Shown one piece after another: positions 37,457 through 45,686 of a DNA stretch of 64,000 nucleotides; position 1 is the stretch's first letter, and each line of letters starts with the position of its first letter. Position numbers and translations under genes: made by a program. The notes beneath the pieces are model-generated. The model was not told the DNA's origin, did no database searches, and was given only the letters and a program-made list of their open reading frames with translations. This DNA is from Niastella caeni (GTDB lineage Bacteria; Bacteroidota; Bacteroidia; Chitinophagales; Chitinophagaceae): NCBI RefSeq assembly GCF_004834005.1, contig NZ_STFF01000009.1, forward strand, positions 154,649 through 218,648, read 5' to 3'.

Positions 37457-37491
37457 AAAAAGCTCCCCGACAGAAGTCAGGGAGCCCCTTT
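37457..37491 (-). terminator. Terminator after the DUF1800-DUF1501 operon
   Basis: Stem GCTCCCCGAC / GTCAGGGAGC (one mismatch) around an AGAA loop, followed on the minus strand by a T-rich tract. Confidence 0.75.
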
Positions 37492-37513
37492 ATACGGATT
37501 AAAATTTTCTACG

Positions 37514-39106
37514 TCATCGCGTTTTCAGCATAGGCCTTACCTGCTGGGTGGCGCCGTTTTGGAAACGGGCATAATAAACACCCAAAGGAAGCCCATACCC
37601 ATCGAAGCTTACAGTGTAGGTACCAGATGTATATACTTTGTCGGTAAGTGTCTTAATTACCCTTCCCATGGTATCCATTACCTGAACCAATGTATGTCCA
37701 CCTTTTGTGTTGAAAGTAATGGATGTCCTTTCAACAAACGGATTGGGATAGTTAACGATCAATTGTTCCCCGTCGCCTCTGATCACATCGTCAACGCCGG
37801 TAGCACCGCAGGCTGCATTTACACAAAGTGGAATATTCTGGAAATTTTTAAGCATAATGGTTTGCAGGTCATTATCGTTTACGCAGAACCATTGCTTCAG
37901 GATAGAAGCATAAATGCTTCGGAAGTCATATTGGTAAGGAACGTTATCATTTCCGCCCGCGCCTGTTGGAATGGTGGGATTGGTTCCAAAAATACCGGAG
38001 CGTACATTCTTTCCAAACACAAATACCGGAGCAGCGGCGCCATGGTCGGTACCCAAACTTGAGTTGGATTTTATGCGGCGACCGAATTCGGAGAAGGTCA
38101 TACCAATTACGCGATCGTCAACACCCAGCCCTTTCAGGTCGTCCATAAAACTTTTAATAGCATCCGATACCCGGGCCATCAGCCTGGCGTGCGTACCTAC
38201 TGTAGTGTCGGCTGCTTCTACCTGGCTTGAATGCGTATCGAAACCACCGGTGCTAACCATATAAACCCTGGTCTTCAAACCACCCTTTACCAACCGGGCC
38301 ACAATTTTTAATTGTTGGGCCAGGTCATTGCCACTGGGGTAAGAACCCTGCGAAGTAACTTTGGCGGCTGCCGCTCTAATCACATTTGAATACTTCTCTG
38401 TTTGCCCCATGATCATCCTGATATACGTCAGCTCCTTACCCCAGGGTGTGTTAGCTGTGGGAGGATCGCCAATTTCATCGAGGAATAGGTAGTTACCGTT
38501 AACGTTACTGATGGTCATACCCATAGGAAATGCAGGCCCCTGCATAGCCAGGTTGGCTACTGAACCGATCTGGATAGCCAGTGGATCGGGCATTTGCGCT
38601 GTTGGGTATCCGTTGGGAAAGTTAGGATATTCAATATTCAGGTACCGGCCTATCCAGCCGGTAGAAATTACCTGCTCTGAATCAGAAGCGCTCATCCAGA
38701 TATCCGTGGCCCTGAAGTGAGAGAAGTTCGGATGTTCATATCCTACAGCCTGTATAATGGCCAATTTCTTTTCGTTATATAAGGTTTGCAAACCCGTCAT
38801 GCTGGGATGCAACCCGGTTTTTGATGTGCCATTCAGTGCCAATATCTTATTTTGGGCGATCGCAATATTTGCACGGGCATTGTAATAGTTTGAATACGTT
38901 TCAATGGGTATTACCATGTTCAATCCATCGTTACCGCCATTGAGCTGGATCATCACCAATACCTTATCGGTATCGGTGGCAGTACCCATCAGGGCCTGTA
39001 CCAAGGGTGATGCGCCGGTAAAGGCTTTTACGGAAAAACCGTTCAATAAGGCGGGCAGCGTAACAGATGCTGGTAGTGTTTGTTTAAAAAAGTCTCTGCG
39101 CTTCAT
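37514..39106 (-). CDS. DUF1501 protein with T9SS C-terminal sorting domain
   Basis: A 530-residue exported protein of the DUF1501 family (alkaline-phosphatase-like fold). The N-terminus MKRRDFFKQTLPASVTLPAL has a twin-arginine-like R-R-x-F-F-K. The body has VLVMIQLNGGNDGLNMVIPI, GYEHPNFSHFRATDIWMSAS, GGFDTHSSQ and TFSEFGRRIKSNSSLGTDHG, which are family hallmarks. The last 80 residues (NYPNPFVERTSITFN... GVYYARFQNG) form a type A T9SS sorting domain, so the protein probably ends on the cell surface or outside. The DUF1800 gene is 16 bases upstream, a common partner. The biochemical role of the pair is unknown. Confidence 0.9.
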   Translation of the reverse strand: MKRRDFFKQTLPASVTLPALLNGFSVKAFTGASPLVQALMGTATDTDKVLVMIQLNGGNDGLNMVIPIETYSNYYNARANIAIAQNKILALNGTSKTGLHPSMTGLQTLYNEKKLAIIQAVGYEHPNFSHFRATDIWMSASDSEQVISTGWIGRYLNIEYPNFPNGYPTAQMPDPLAIQIGSVANLAMQGPAFPMGMTISNVNGNYLFLDEIGDPPTANTPWGKELTYIRMIMGQTEKYSNVIRAAAAKVTSQGSYPSGNDLAQQLKIVARLVKGGLKTRVYMVSTGGFDTHSSQVEAADTTVGTHARLMARVSDAIKSFMDDLKGLGVDDRVIGMTFSEFGRRIKSNSSLGTDHGAAAPVFVFGKNVRSGIFGTNPTIPTGAGGNDNVPYQYDFRSIYASILKQWFCVNDNDLQTIMLKNFQNIPLCVNAACGATGVDDVIRGDGEQLIVNYPNPFVERTSITFNTKGGHTLVQVMDTMGRVIKTLTDKVYTSGTYTVSFDGYGLPLGVYYARFQNGATQQVRPMLKTR

Positions 39107-39122
39107 AAGATCGGTTTGATTG

Positions 39123-40805
39123 TTAAGCTAATTGGTACTCGGCGAGGTTCATTAAATATTTGTAGAATGGTTGCAGGCGGTTAAATACTGCACTATATCC
39201 GGCCATATTGGTTTTATCACCTATATACGTAAACCAGGCATTGGTCCAGTAATGATCATCGTATTGTCCGAGGAGTAATATTTGTGTTTTGATATTTGTT
39301 TTCACCGTAGCGGAAAGCGGTACACGGTACAGGATATCCAACACGGCATCGATAAACGTATTCGGATCGAGGATCACTGCAGTGGGGAAACTATTTTCAG
39401 TAAACGCCACCGGATCAATAATAAGCTTTACGTTATTACGTGTATACCCGTTAACAATTAGCAGATCAATAAACATTTCGCGCTTGGGCATGGTATCGTG
39501 ATTGATCCACATTTCATAGAACTGGGGTACCTGGTAATAAGCAGGCCATCCCGATACACTGGGCGGATCAAAAAGGTTTTGCTGCATCGTTGTCGCCTGG
39601 CTGCGCAAATAATCCCACATGTAATATTGATTTTCATAATCAGCAGGGAACGCCACATCAAATTCCCGCATCATCATTACGATCATTTCTATCGGGCTCT
39701 TGATCAAACAACCCTGGCTTAGTATGTCGAAGAAATGTTCGCTTTTTAACAGGGTGGCCAGCACTGGTTTTATTTCCCAGCCGCCATCGCGGAATTGTTG
39801 GGCCAGTGGTTTTATTACATTGGTGATGGTATCAGGCTCAATAGTGTAATAAACGAACCATGTGTACAGTTTTTTTACAATGAATTCAGAAACCTCTACC
39901 GATTTGGCGAAGATCATATTAATAAGGTCGTCCAGCTCGGCTTCCGCACCAGCAGCGTCGCTGCGGCCGGCAATAACGGTTCCATTAAAGAAAGAAGAGA
40001 AGGTTTTACTGTTCCTGTCGTGCTGGTTCGCGTTGAAGAAGATTGTTTCATCTTCCTTCTTTATACGCCAACCGGTCAATACACGGGCAGCCGCCTTCAC
40101 ATCGTCTTCGGTATAATTTGGATTGTTTTCTTTACCAAGTGTAAACAGCTCCTGCAACTCACGGGCATAGTTTTCATCGGGCGCAGTATTGGTATTCAGG
40201 TAGCCGTTGAGGTAACGCAACATCGCAATGTTTAGCGTCATGTCTTTCACCAGCTTTTTAAAATTACCAACAGCGCTTTCACGCAACAAGGTATTATAGC
40301 GATAGCCATAGGTACCTCTTTCATACTCGATGGTTTCAGTTGCAAAATGATTATGCCAGAACAAGGTCATTTTCTCGCGAATGCTTCTATCCTGGTTGAT
40401 CATATTACCGATCCACCACGACTTTAGTGAATTCACCCGATTGCCGTTGGCAGTTCCGTCATCAGAGACGGTATTCACCCAGGTAGCGCCCTGGGCTACT
40501 GCAATATCCCCATCGGTGGCGTCAATGCCGGTATTGTCGTAATTTTTCAAGGGTGGCGCTGGCAAACCGGTGGGTACATTCAACAGTGCATCAACCGCCG
40601 CTGAAGGCGTCATGGCAAGAAAATAATCAATGTCTGCTTTTTTTGCCCCGAACATGGTTCGCTTAAGTAAGTGCGATACCTCTTTTACTGTCCAGGTACC
40701 TGTGTAAGGTGTTAAACCGGAGTAAATTTGACGCAAGCCTGCATAGGGCTTTGGAGAAGTAGCTTTGGCTCTTCTTTTCAGCGTGAAGAATTCTCTTCTA
40801 TCCAT
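39123..40805 (-). CDS. DUF1800 family protein
   Basis: A 560-residue protein of the DUF1800 family. Typical segments are VSHLLKRTMFGAKKADIDYFL, REKMTLFWHNHFATE, NENYARELQELFTLG-type (here APDENYARELQELFTLGKE), VLTGWRI and FDPPSVSGWPAYYQVPQFYE. I prefer the ATG at 40805 (MDRREFFTLKRR), nine codons inside the longest frame, because the RREFF motif is the usual N-terminus. It shows a basic region but no clear hydrophobic signal, which is odd for a protein paired with an exported DUF1501 partner encoded 16 bases downstream. Confidence 0.9.
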   Translation of the reverse strand: MDRREFFTLKRRAKATSPKPYAGLRQIYSGLTPYTGTWTVKEVSHLLKRTMFGAKKADIDYFLAMTPSAAVDALLNVPTGLPAPPLKNYDNTGIDATDGDIAVAQGATWVNTVSDDGTANGNRVNSLKSWWIGNMINQDRSIREKMTLFWHNHFATETIEYERGTYGYRYNTLLRESAVGNFKKLVKDMTLNIAMLRYLNGYLNTNTAPDENYARELQELFTLGKENNPNYTEDDVKAAARVLTGWRIKKEDETIFFNANQHDRNSKTFSSFFNGTVIAGRSDAAGAEAELDDLINMIFAKSVEVSEFIVKKLYTWFVYYTIEPDTITNVIKPLAQQFRDGGWEIKPVLATLLKSEHFFDILSQGCLIKSPIEMIVMMMREFDVAFPADYENQYYMWDYLRSQATTMQQNLFDPPSVSGWPAYYQVPQFYEMWINHDTMPKREMFIDLLIVNGYTRNNVKLIIDPVAFTENSFPTAVILDPNTFIDAVLDILYRVPLSATVKTNIKTQILLLGQYDDHYWTNAWFTYIGDKTNMAGYSAVFNRLQPFYKYLMNLAEYQLA

Positions 40806-40961
40806 AAGGTTGATTTTGGCAGATAGCTTCAACTAGCCGGCCTTTGACTACTTGAAGACAATCCAATTATGGCAGTGACTAAACAAAAATGCTGCCACTT
40901 GATCAAATGGGGATAATTGACGTACATTTTCATTATGCACTCGTACAACTACGAACATAAA

Positions 40962-40994
40962 AAAAGCCGCCTCTCAATGAGAAGCAGCTTTCTA
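40962..40994 (-). terminator. Terminator after the thiolase gene
   Basis: On the minus strand an imperfect stem (AAAGCTGCTTCTCA with TGAGAGGCGGCTTT) is followed by a run of T. Confidence 0.75.
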
Positions 40995-41011
40995 TATAAT
41001 AACTATTTCTA

Positions 41012-42187
41012 CTAATTAATATTTTCTATAATTCCTGCAATACCCTGCCCACCGCCCACACATGCAGTAACAATACCATACTTCTTGTTCAACCGCTTCA
41101 TGTCATGCGTAATTTGTATCGTTAACTTACAACCGGTACAACCTAACGGATGTCCCAAAGCAATAGCGCCACCATTTACATTTACGATATCGGGGTTCAT
41201 TCCCAGTGTACGAATTACTGCCAATGCCTGCGACGCAAATGCTTCGTTCAACTCTACCAGGTCAATCTGACCCAAACTCATCGAAGCTTGTTTCAATACT
41301 TTTGGCACAGCTTCCACCGGCCCAATACCCATGATGCGTGGGTTCACCCCTGCTGATGCACAGGCAACCAAACGGGCAATTGGTTTTAACCCCAGTTCAT
41401 TCACCATTCTTTCACTCATTACAATAACAAAGGCGGCGCCATCACTGGTTTGCGATGAGTTACCTGCTGTTACTGTTCCGTTGGCGGCAAATACCGGTTT
41501 CAGTTTATTCAATACATCAATGCTGGTATCTTTCCTGGGCCCTTCATCGGTATCAACTACATAGCTCCTGGTTTTCTTTTTATTCTTTTCATCCAGGTAT
41601 ACCTCTTCAACCGTAATAGGTAAAATGCCATTTTTAAAGTAGCCATTGGTAATAGCATTAATGGCTTTCATGTGCGATTGATAGGAAAACATATCCTGGT
41701 CTTCGCGACTCACATTATATTCTTTGGCTACAGCTTCTGCTGTTAAACCCATGCTCAGGTAATAATCGGGTTCATCTTTCGCAATGGAATAAGCAGGTAC
41801 GGTTTTCCAACCTGCAGTTGGTACCAGGCTCATGCTTTCGGTACCGCCGGCAATAATACATTCAGCCATACCGCTCCGAATTTTCGCAGTAGCGATGGCA
41901 ATGGTCTCTAACCCTGACGCGCAATACCGGTTTACGGTAGCCCCTGGTGCTTCAAATCCCAAGGCCCTGGCGGCAATTATTCTTCCTACCTGTAAACCCT
42001 GCTCTGCTTCCGGCACGGCATTTCCGACAATTACGTCATCTACGCGTTTAGGATCCAGTTGCGGAACAGAAGCCATCAGTCCCCTGATCACATCAACGGC
42101 CAGGTCATCGGGCCGGTAAAACCGGAAACCACCCCGTTTTGCTTTTCCTACCGCAGTGCGGTAACCTGCTACTATATACGCTTCCAT
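41012..42187 (-). CDS. Acetyl-CoA acyltransferase (thiolase)
   Basis: A 391-residue thiolase that cleaves 3-ketoacyl-CoA in beta-oxidation or condenses acyl-CoAs. The nucleophile is C89 in VNRYCASGLETIAIA. NEAFASQALAVIR, GHPLGCTG (catalytic His) and CVGGGQG (second catalytic Cys) are all present. The length is standard. No beta-oxidation multienzyme or acyl-CoA dehydrogenase gene lies beside it, so it seems to be transcribed alone. Its promoter is the best match to the Bacteroidota consensus in the window. FadA-type assignment is likely; the acyl chain length preference is not readable. Confidence 0.93.
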   Translation of the reverse strand: MEAYIVAGYRTAVGKAKRGGFRFYRPDDLAVDVIRGLMASVPQLDPKRVDDVIVGNAVPEAEQGLQVGRIIAARALGFEAPGATVNRYCASGLETIAIATAKIRSGMAECIIAGGTESMSLVPTAGWKTVPAYSIAKDEPDYYLSMGLTAEAVAKEYNVSREDQDMFSYQSHMKAINAITNGYFKNGILPITVEEVYLDEKNKKKTRSYVVDTDEGPRKDTSIDVLNKLKPVFAANGTVTAGNSSQTSDGAAFVIVMSERMVNELGLKPIARLVACASAGVNPRIMGIGPVEAVPKVLKQASMSLGQIDLVELNEAFASQALAVIRTLGMNPDIVNVNGGAIALGHPLGCTGCKLTIQITHDMKRLNKKYGIVTACVGGGQGIAGIIENIN

Positions 42188-42235
42188 ATATAATGTTTTT
42201 TATTACAACTTGGTTGTTTATGCAACTTTCTATGC

Positions 42236-42266
42236 CAAAGGTAAGGATTGACAGGGGGAAAACAAA
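42236..42266 (-). promoter_or_regulatory. Consensus Bacteroidota promoter of the thiolase gene
   Basis: On the minus strand TTTG (42266-42263), exactly 19 bases, then TACCTTTG (42243-42236). This is the consensus TTTG-N19-TAnnTTTG, 48 bases before the ATG. Confidence 0.75.
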
Positions 42267-42272
42267 ATGGTC

Positions 42273-42472
42273 GTTTCAGGTTTCAGGATGCAGGTTACAG
42301 GGTTACAGGATTACAGGTAACTATCTTACGTTATATATGGTTCTGTTACCTTTTTCCTGTTCTATACATACTATGAAGTTAAAAAATCAATGAGTTATGT
42401 GTCTTGTACTTGAAAAATGAGCCTGGAAACCGGCAATCTGAAACCTGAAACTTGAAACCTGTAACCTGAAAC
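42273..42472. repeat. Inverted blocks of GGTTTCAGG/GGTTACAGG units
   Basis: Left block 42273-42320 (GTTTCAGGTTTCAGG then GGTTACAGGGTTACAGG) and right block 42438-42472 in the opposite sense (CTGAAACCTGAAACTTGAAA onwards). The same unit recurs at 48389-48414 and in 51993-52220. Confidence 0.85.
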
Positions 42473-42494
42473 TAAATTATCTTCGCACCGAATT

Positions 42495-43661
42495 ATGTAT
42501 AACCTACTTCGCCGTCTGTTGTTTTGCTTTCCGACCGAAACAGTCCATCATTTTTCCATGAATATGATGAAACTGGGCTGTTCTGTGGGTGCTATCCGCA
42601 AATCCATTGCTACCCAATTTGCGCCTTCCAATGGTGCATTATCCAGGGAACTGTTTGGCCTTCAATTTAAAAATCCGGTTGGGCTAGCTGCCGGTTTCGA
42701 CAAAAACGCCTTGTACCTGACCGAACTGGAAGCCCTTGGTTTTGGTTTTGTTGAAATTGGAACCGTAACGCCCAAACCCCAGGCGGGCAATGAAAAACCG
42801 CGGTTATTCCGTTTGCCCAAAGACAAAGCCCTCATTAACCGGATGGGCTTTAACAACGACGGCGTAAATGTAGTAGCGCAACGATTAAAAGAATGGAGGG
42901 AGAAGCAATTAGCAACCGGCAATCGGCAATTGGCAAGCCGCAATGAGGGAATACCGAATAGCAATCGGCCAGCTCAAACTGAAGACACCCATTCACCATT
43001 GACCATTGACCATTCACGATTAATCATCGGCGGTAACATCGGTAAAAATAAAGTTACTCCCAATGAAGATGCCTGGAAGGATTATGAGATCTGCTTTCGT
43101 GCACTCTTTGATTGCGTAGATTACTTTGTTGTGAATGTAAGTTCACCCAACACCCCGGGGTTACGGGAATTACAGGAAAAAGATTCGCTTCGCAAGATAT
43201 TATCCCATTTACAAACCATCAACCAACAGGAAAGCGGTACCGAAACTGACCGCAAACCCAAACCTATATTATTAAAGATCGCACCAGATCTCACGCCTCA
43301 ACAAATAGATGATGTAATAGACCTGGCCCTGGAAATAAAATTAGATGGCCTGGTTGCCACCAACACCACCATCAGCCGCGAACAATTGCATACTACCGAT
43401 GCGGAACTACAAGCTATTGGTGCAGGCGGATTAAGCGGTGCCCCTGTACGCCTGCGTTCTACCGAAATTGTAAAATACATTCATCAAAAAACCAACGGTC
43501 AAATACCGGTTATTGCATCGGGTGGTATTTTTACGGCTGAAGATGCCAAAGAAAAACTCGCCGCCGGCGCTTCGCTGGTGCAGGTTTGGACCGGCTTCGT
43601 ATACGAAGGCCCTGCGATCGTAAAGAACATTTGCAGCGGGCTTTCAACCAATAGGCCATAG
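42495..43661 (+). CDS. pyrD: Dihydroorotate dehydrogenase (quinone), class 2, with in-frame insertion
   Basis: A 388-residue enzyme oxidising dihydroorotate to orotate in pyrimidine synthesis, membrane-associated and quinone-linked. Family motifs: NPVGLAAGFDKNALYLTELE, GFVEIGTVTPKPQAGNEKPR, LINRMGFNNDGVNVV, IIGGNIGKNKVTPNEDA, VNVSSPNTPGLRELQ (catalytic Ser about 217), ATNTTISRE, GAGGLSGAPVR and SGGIFTAEDA. Class 2 enzymes are normally about 335-350 residues. Here about 39 extra residues (138-176, polar, rich in N, R, Q, S) lie between the EWREK helix and IIGGNIGKNK. The inserted DNA resembles the intergenic low-complexity repeats nearby. The frame is kept and all catalytic motifs are intact, so the enzyme is probably active. 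Confidence 0.94.
   Translation: MYNLLRRLLFCFPTETVHHFSMNMMKLGCSVGAIRKSIATQFAPSNGALSRELFGLQFKNPVGLAAGFDKNALYLTELEALGFGFVEIGTVTPKPQAGNEKPRLFRLPKDKALINRMGFNNDGVNVVAQRLKEWREKQLATGNRQLASRNEGIPNSNRPAQTEDTHSPLTIDHSRLIIGGNIGKNKVTPNEDAWKDYEICFRALFDCVDYFVVNVSSPNTPGLRELQEKDSLRKILSHLQTINQQESGTETDRKPKPILLKIAPDLTPQQIDDVIDLALEIKLDGLVATNTTISREQLHTTDAELQAIGAGGLSGAPVRLRSTEIVKYIHQKTNGQIPVIASGGIFTAEDAKEKLAAGASLVQVWTGFVYEGPAIVKNICSGLSTNRP
42906..43022 (+). repeat. In-frame low-complexity repeat inside pyrD
   Basis: About 117 bases with CAACCGGCAATCGGCAATTG units followed by CCATTGACCATTGACCATTC units. Similar wording occurs in the intergenic region 43811-43850 and in other housekeeping gaps. It is divisible by three and free of stops in the pyrD frame. 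Confidence 0.75.
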
Positions 43662-43836
43662 ACAAGTCGCCGGTTACCAGTTACCTGTTTCGGGGATTGG
43701 GAACCGGAACGCACTAACAAAATACCAGTCTGAACTATTTTAAATTCCATCTGAAACATTCAGGCCTTGCCTTCTACTAATGATGTACAGGTAAAAATCA
43801 GGTACAGGCTCGCCAATTGCTGATCGCTTATTGCCT

Positions 43837-43867
43837 ATTGTCCATTGGCCTTACACCCTTATTTTTG
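43837..43867 (+). promoter_or_regulatory. Promoter of the TerC-family gene
   Basis: ATTG at 43837-43840, 19 bases, then TATTTTTG at 43860-43867. One mismatch in the -33 element; the ATG is 26 bases further on. Confidence 0.6.
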
Positions 43868-43892
43868 CCCTTCATTTTTATTACCGACCACC

Positions 43893-44681
43893 ATGGAACA
43901 TTTGTTTACTGTAGATTCTATTATCAGCTTATTAACCCTCACCATACTGGAAATTGTGCTGGGTATCGATAACGTGATCTTCGTCTCCATTTTAATGGGC
44001 CGTTTAGATAAGACACAACAATTAAAGGCCCGCCGTGTGTGGATGGTAGCCGGTATTGCCGTTCGTATCTGTTTATTGATGTTAATTGGCTGGCTGGTTA
44101 GCAATGACAAAAAAGAATTATTTGGTTTCAACTGGGGGGCTACTCACTACACCTTTAACCTGCGGAATGTGATCATGCTGGCCGGAGGTTTATTCCTGTT
44201 ATATAAAACCGTAAAAGAAATACATCATAAACTGGAAGGGGATGAAGAAATGTATGAAGGTAATCCCCGGAAAGCTTCCTTTGGAGCTGTAATAGCCCAG
44301 ATCATTATTATAGATATGGTGTTCTCGTTCGATAGTATCATTACGGCCGTGGGATTGGCCAATCATGTTCCCATCATGATCGTTGCCGTGATCATTGCTA
44401 TGATCATCATGTTCTTTTTCTCTGATAAAATTGCCGACTTCATACACAAGCACCCTACCCTCAAAATGCTGGCGCTGTCGTTTTTACTAATGGTAGGCTT
44501 CAGTTTGTTCTTTGAGGGAGTGAAACCTTTCCACGGTACCGAAATTCATAAAGGCTATATTTATTTTGCCATGGCCTTCTCTTTTGGTGTAGAACTGCTG
44601 AACATGAAAATGCGCAAAAAAGCCAAACCAGTTGAATTACACGAACCTATTGTGAAGAAAGAAGAACAAAACACTGTTTAA
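43893..44681 (+). CDS. TerC family integral membrane protein
   Basis: A 262-residue protein with seven to eight helices. The motif LEIVLGIDNVIFVSIL near residues 17-32 and VFSFDSIITAVGL near 134-146 carry the conserved acidic residues of TerC, thought to bind metal ions. TerC family proteins take part in metal (manganese) efflux or protection of exported proteins; tellurite resistance is only the historical name. I use the ATG at 43893 rather than the upstream TTG, as it begins the family sequence and follows a good promoter. It stands alone. Confidence 0.9.
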   Translation: MEHLFTVDSIISLLTLTILEIVLGIDNVIFVSILMGRLDKTQQLKARRVWMVAGIAVRICLLMLIGWLVSNDKKELFGFNWGATHYTFNLRNVIMLAGGLFLLYKTVKEIHHKLEGDEEMYEGNPRKASFGAVIAQIIIIDMVFSFDSIITAVGLANHVPIMIVAVIIAMIIMFFFSDKIADFIHKHPTLKMLALSFLLMVGFSLFFEGVKPFHGTEIHKGYIYFAMAFSFGVELLNMKMRKKAKPVELHEPIVKKEEQNTV

Positions 44682-44692
44682 ATACCGGTTTT

Positions 44693-44830
44693 GGTTTATG
44701 GTTTGTTGTTTGTGGTTGTTCCTCTTCAACAGCTTTTTTAATTATTGGCATCCTGCATTGCAGGCTGTATAAATGCGCTAAGCGCTGCTGCAATAAAAGA
44801 ACCACAAACCATAAACCAAAAACTATAAAC
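44693..44830. repeat. Inverted low-complexity repeat, GTTTATGG family (second copy)
   Basis: Left arm 44693-44717 (GGTTTATGGTTTGTTGTTTG) and right arm 44800-44830 in reverse complement (ACCACAAACCATAAACC...). The arrangement matches the copy at 30805-30920, but the sequence between the arms differs. Confidence 0.85.
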
Positions 44831-45536
44831 TTAAAATTACCGCTGCTACCATGCCGGCCGTTTCAGTGCGCAGGCGGGTATCGCCCAGCGTAACAGGAAT
44901 GAAATAATGCTCGGTGGCAAAGGCTACTTCTTCGCTGGTAAAATCGCCTTCAGGGCCTATTAAAATAATTTGCGAAGGCAGGGATGTATTCACCTGTGCG
45001 GCGAGGGATTGCTTTGAACCGGGTATGCAATGCGCAATAAATTTCTGCGTAATATCAATAACGTCTTCCTGTTTTAGTAGCTGTCCAAACCCTATCGGTT
45101 GATGTAATACGGGCAGCCATGCCTGTTGCGACTGCAGCATGGCGCTCACCAGGATGTTTTGCATGCGGTCGAAGCGAAAATGTTGCTTTTCGGTCCTGTC
45201 GCAGATCATGGGAATGACCTCGGTAATGCCCAGTTCGGTGGCTTTTTCGAGGAACCACTCAAAGCGGTTGGTATTCTTCAGCAGTGAAATAGCAATACTG
45301 GTCTTGCGTGCGGTTTGCGGAATGAATTGTTCATTCAGTACTGTTACGCGGCATCGCTTTTTATGGTCGTCGGTAATGGATGTTAACAACAGAGAACCTT
45401 TTCCATCGGTCAAATGCAATTCCTCGCCCTTTTTCATGCGCAATACATTCACCACGTGCTTTGAGGTATCTTCATCAAGCGTTATCTCCGACTGTCCGGC
45501 AGCAACATCCGAAATATAAAAAAGCGGCAGATTCAT
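44823..45536 (-). CDS. rsmE: 16S rRNA (uracil-1498-N3) methyltransferase RsmE
   Basis: A 237-residue SPOUT-family methyltransferase that modifies U1498 in the decoding region of 16S rRNA. The N-terminal PUA-like part has DEDTSKHVVNVLRMKKGEEL and HLTDGKGSLL. The SPOUT part has ISLLKNTNRFEWFLEKATELGI, IPMICDRTEKQ, IILIGPEGDFTSEEVAFA and VTLGDTRLRTETAGMVAAV, which form the knotted SAM site. Length is normal. The last codons touch the right arm of the inverted repeat at 44800-44830. Confidence 0.95.
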   Translation of the reverse strand: MNLPLFYISDVAAGQSEITLDEDTSKHVVNVLRMKKGEELHLTDGKGSLLLTSITDDHKKRCRVTVLNEQFIPQTARKTSIAISLLKNTNRFEWFLEKATELGITEVIPMICDRTEKQHFRFDRMQNILVSAMLQSQQAWLPVLHQPIGFGQLLKQEDVIDITQKFIAHCIPGSKQSLAAQVNTSLPSQIILIGPEGDFTSEEVAFATEHYFIPVTLGDTRLRTETAGMVAAVILSL

Positions 45537-45584
45537 TATTGGTTCTTTGCTGCAAAGTAATGCATATTATGTACCACCCTCCAA

Positions 45585-45618
45585 CAAAAAAGCCCCCGGT
45601 GCATCGGGGAGCCTTTTG
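45585..45618 (-). terminator. Terminator after dnaB
   Basis: On the minus strand a GC-rich imperfect stem (GGCTCCCCG / CCGGGGGC) is followed by TTTTTTG. It lies between dnaB and rsmE, both on the minus strand. Confidence 0.75.
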
Positions 45619-45686
45619 TAAAGAATTATTACGGTAAGGTATTTCCTTTTTAATTTTTAATTTCTCTGTTCCTCATTTTTCATTTA

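Larger units (their letters stand above)
42188..42494. other. Intergenic region between thiolase and pyrD
   Basis: 307 bases holding the thiolase promoter and two oppositely oriented blocks of GGTTACAG/GGTTTCAGG repeats. A weak -7-like TATCTTCG lies just before pyrD. No small gene is seen. Confidence 0.7.

Noticed and set aside
37559..38062. A 167-codon plus-strand frame opposite the DUF1501 gene
   Set aside because: It is antisense to a clear family member with sorting domain; it has no start-site support.
42273..42472. Possible CRISPR array from the repeated GGTTACAG units
   Set aside because: Units are 7-9 bases, directly joined or degenerate, with no regular unique spacers and no cas genes.
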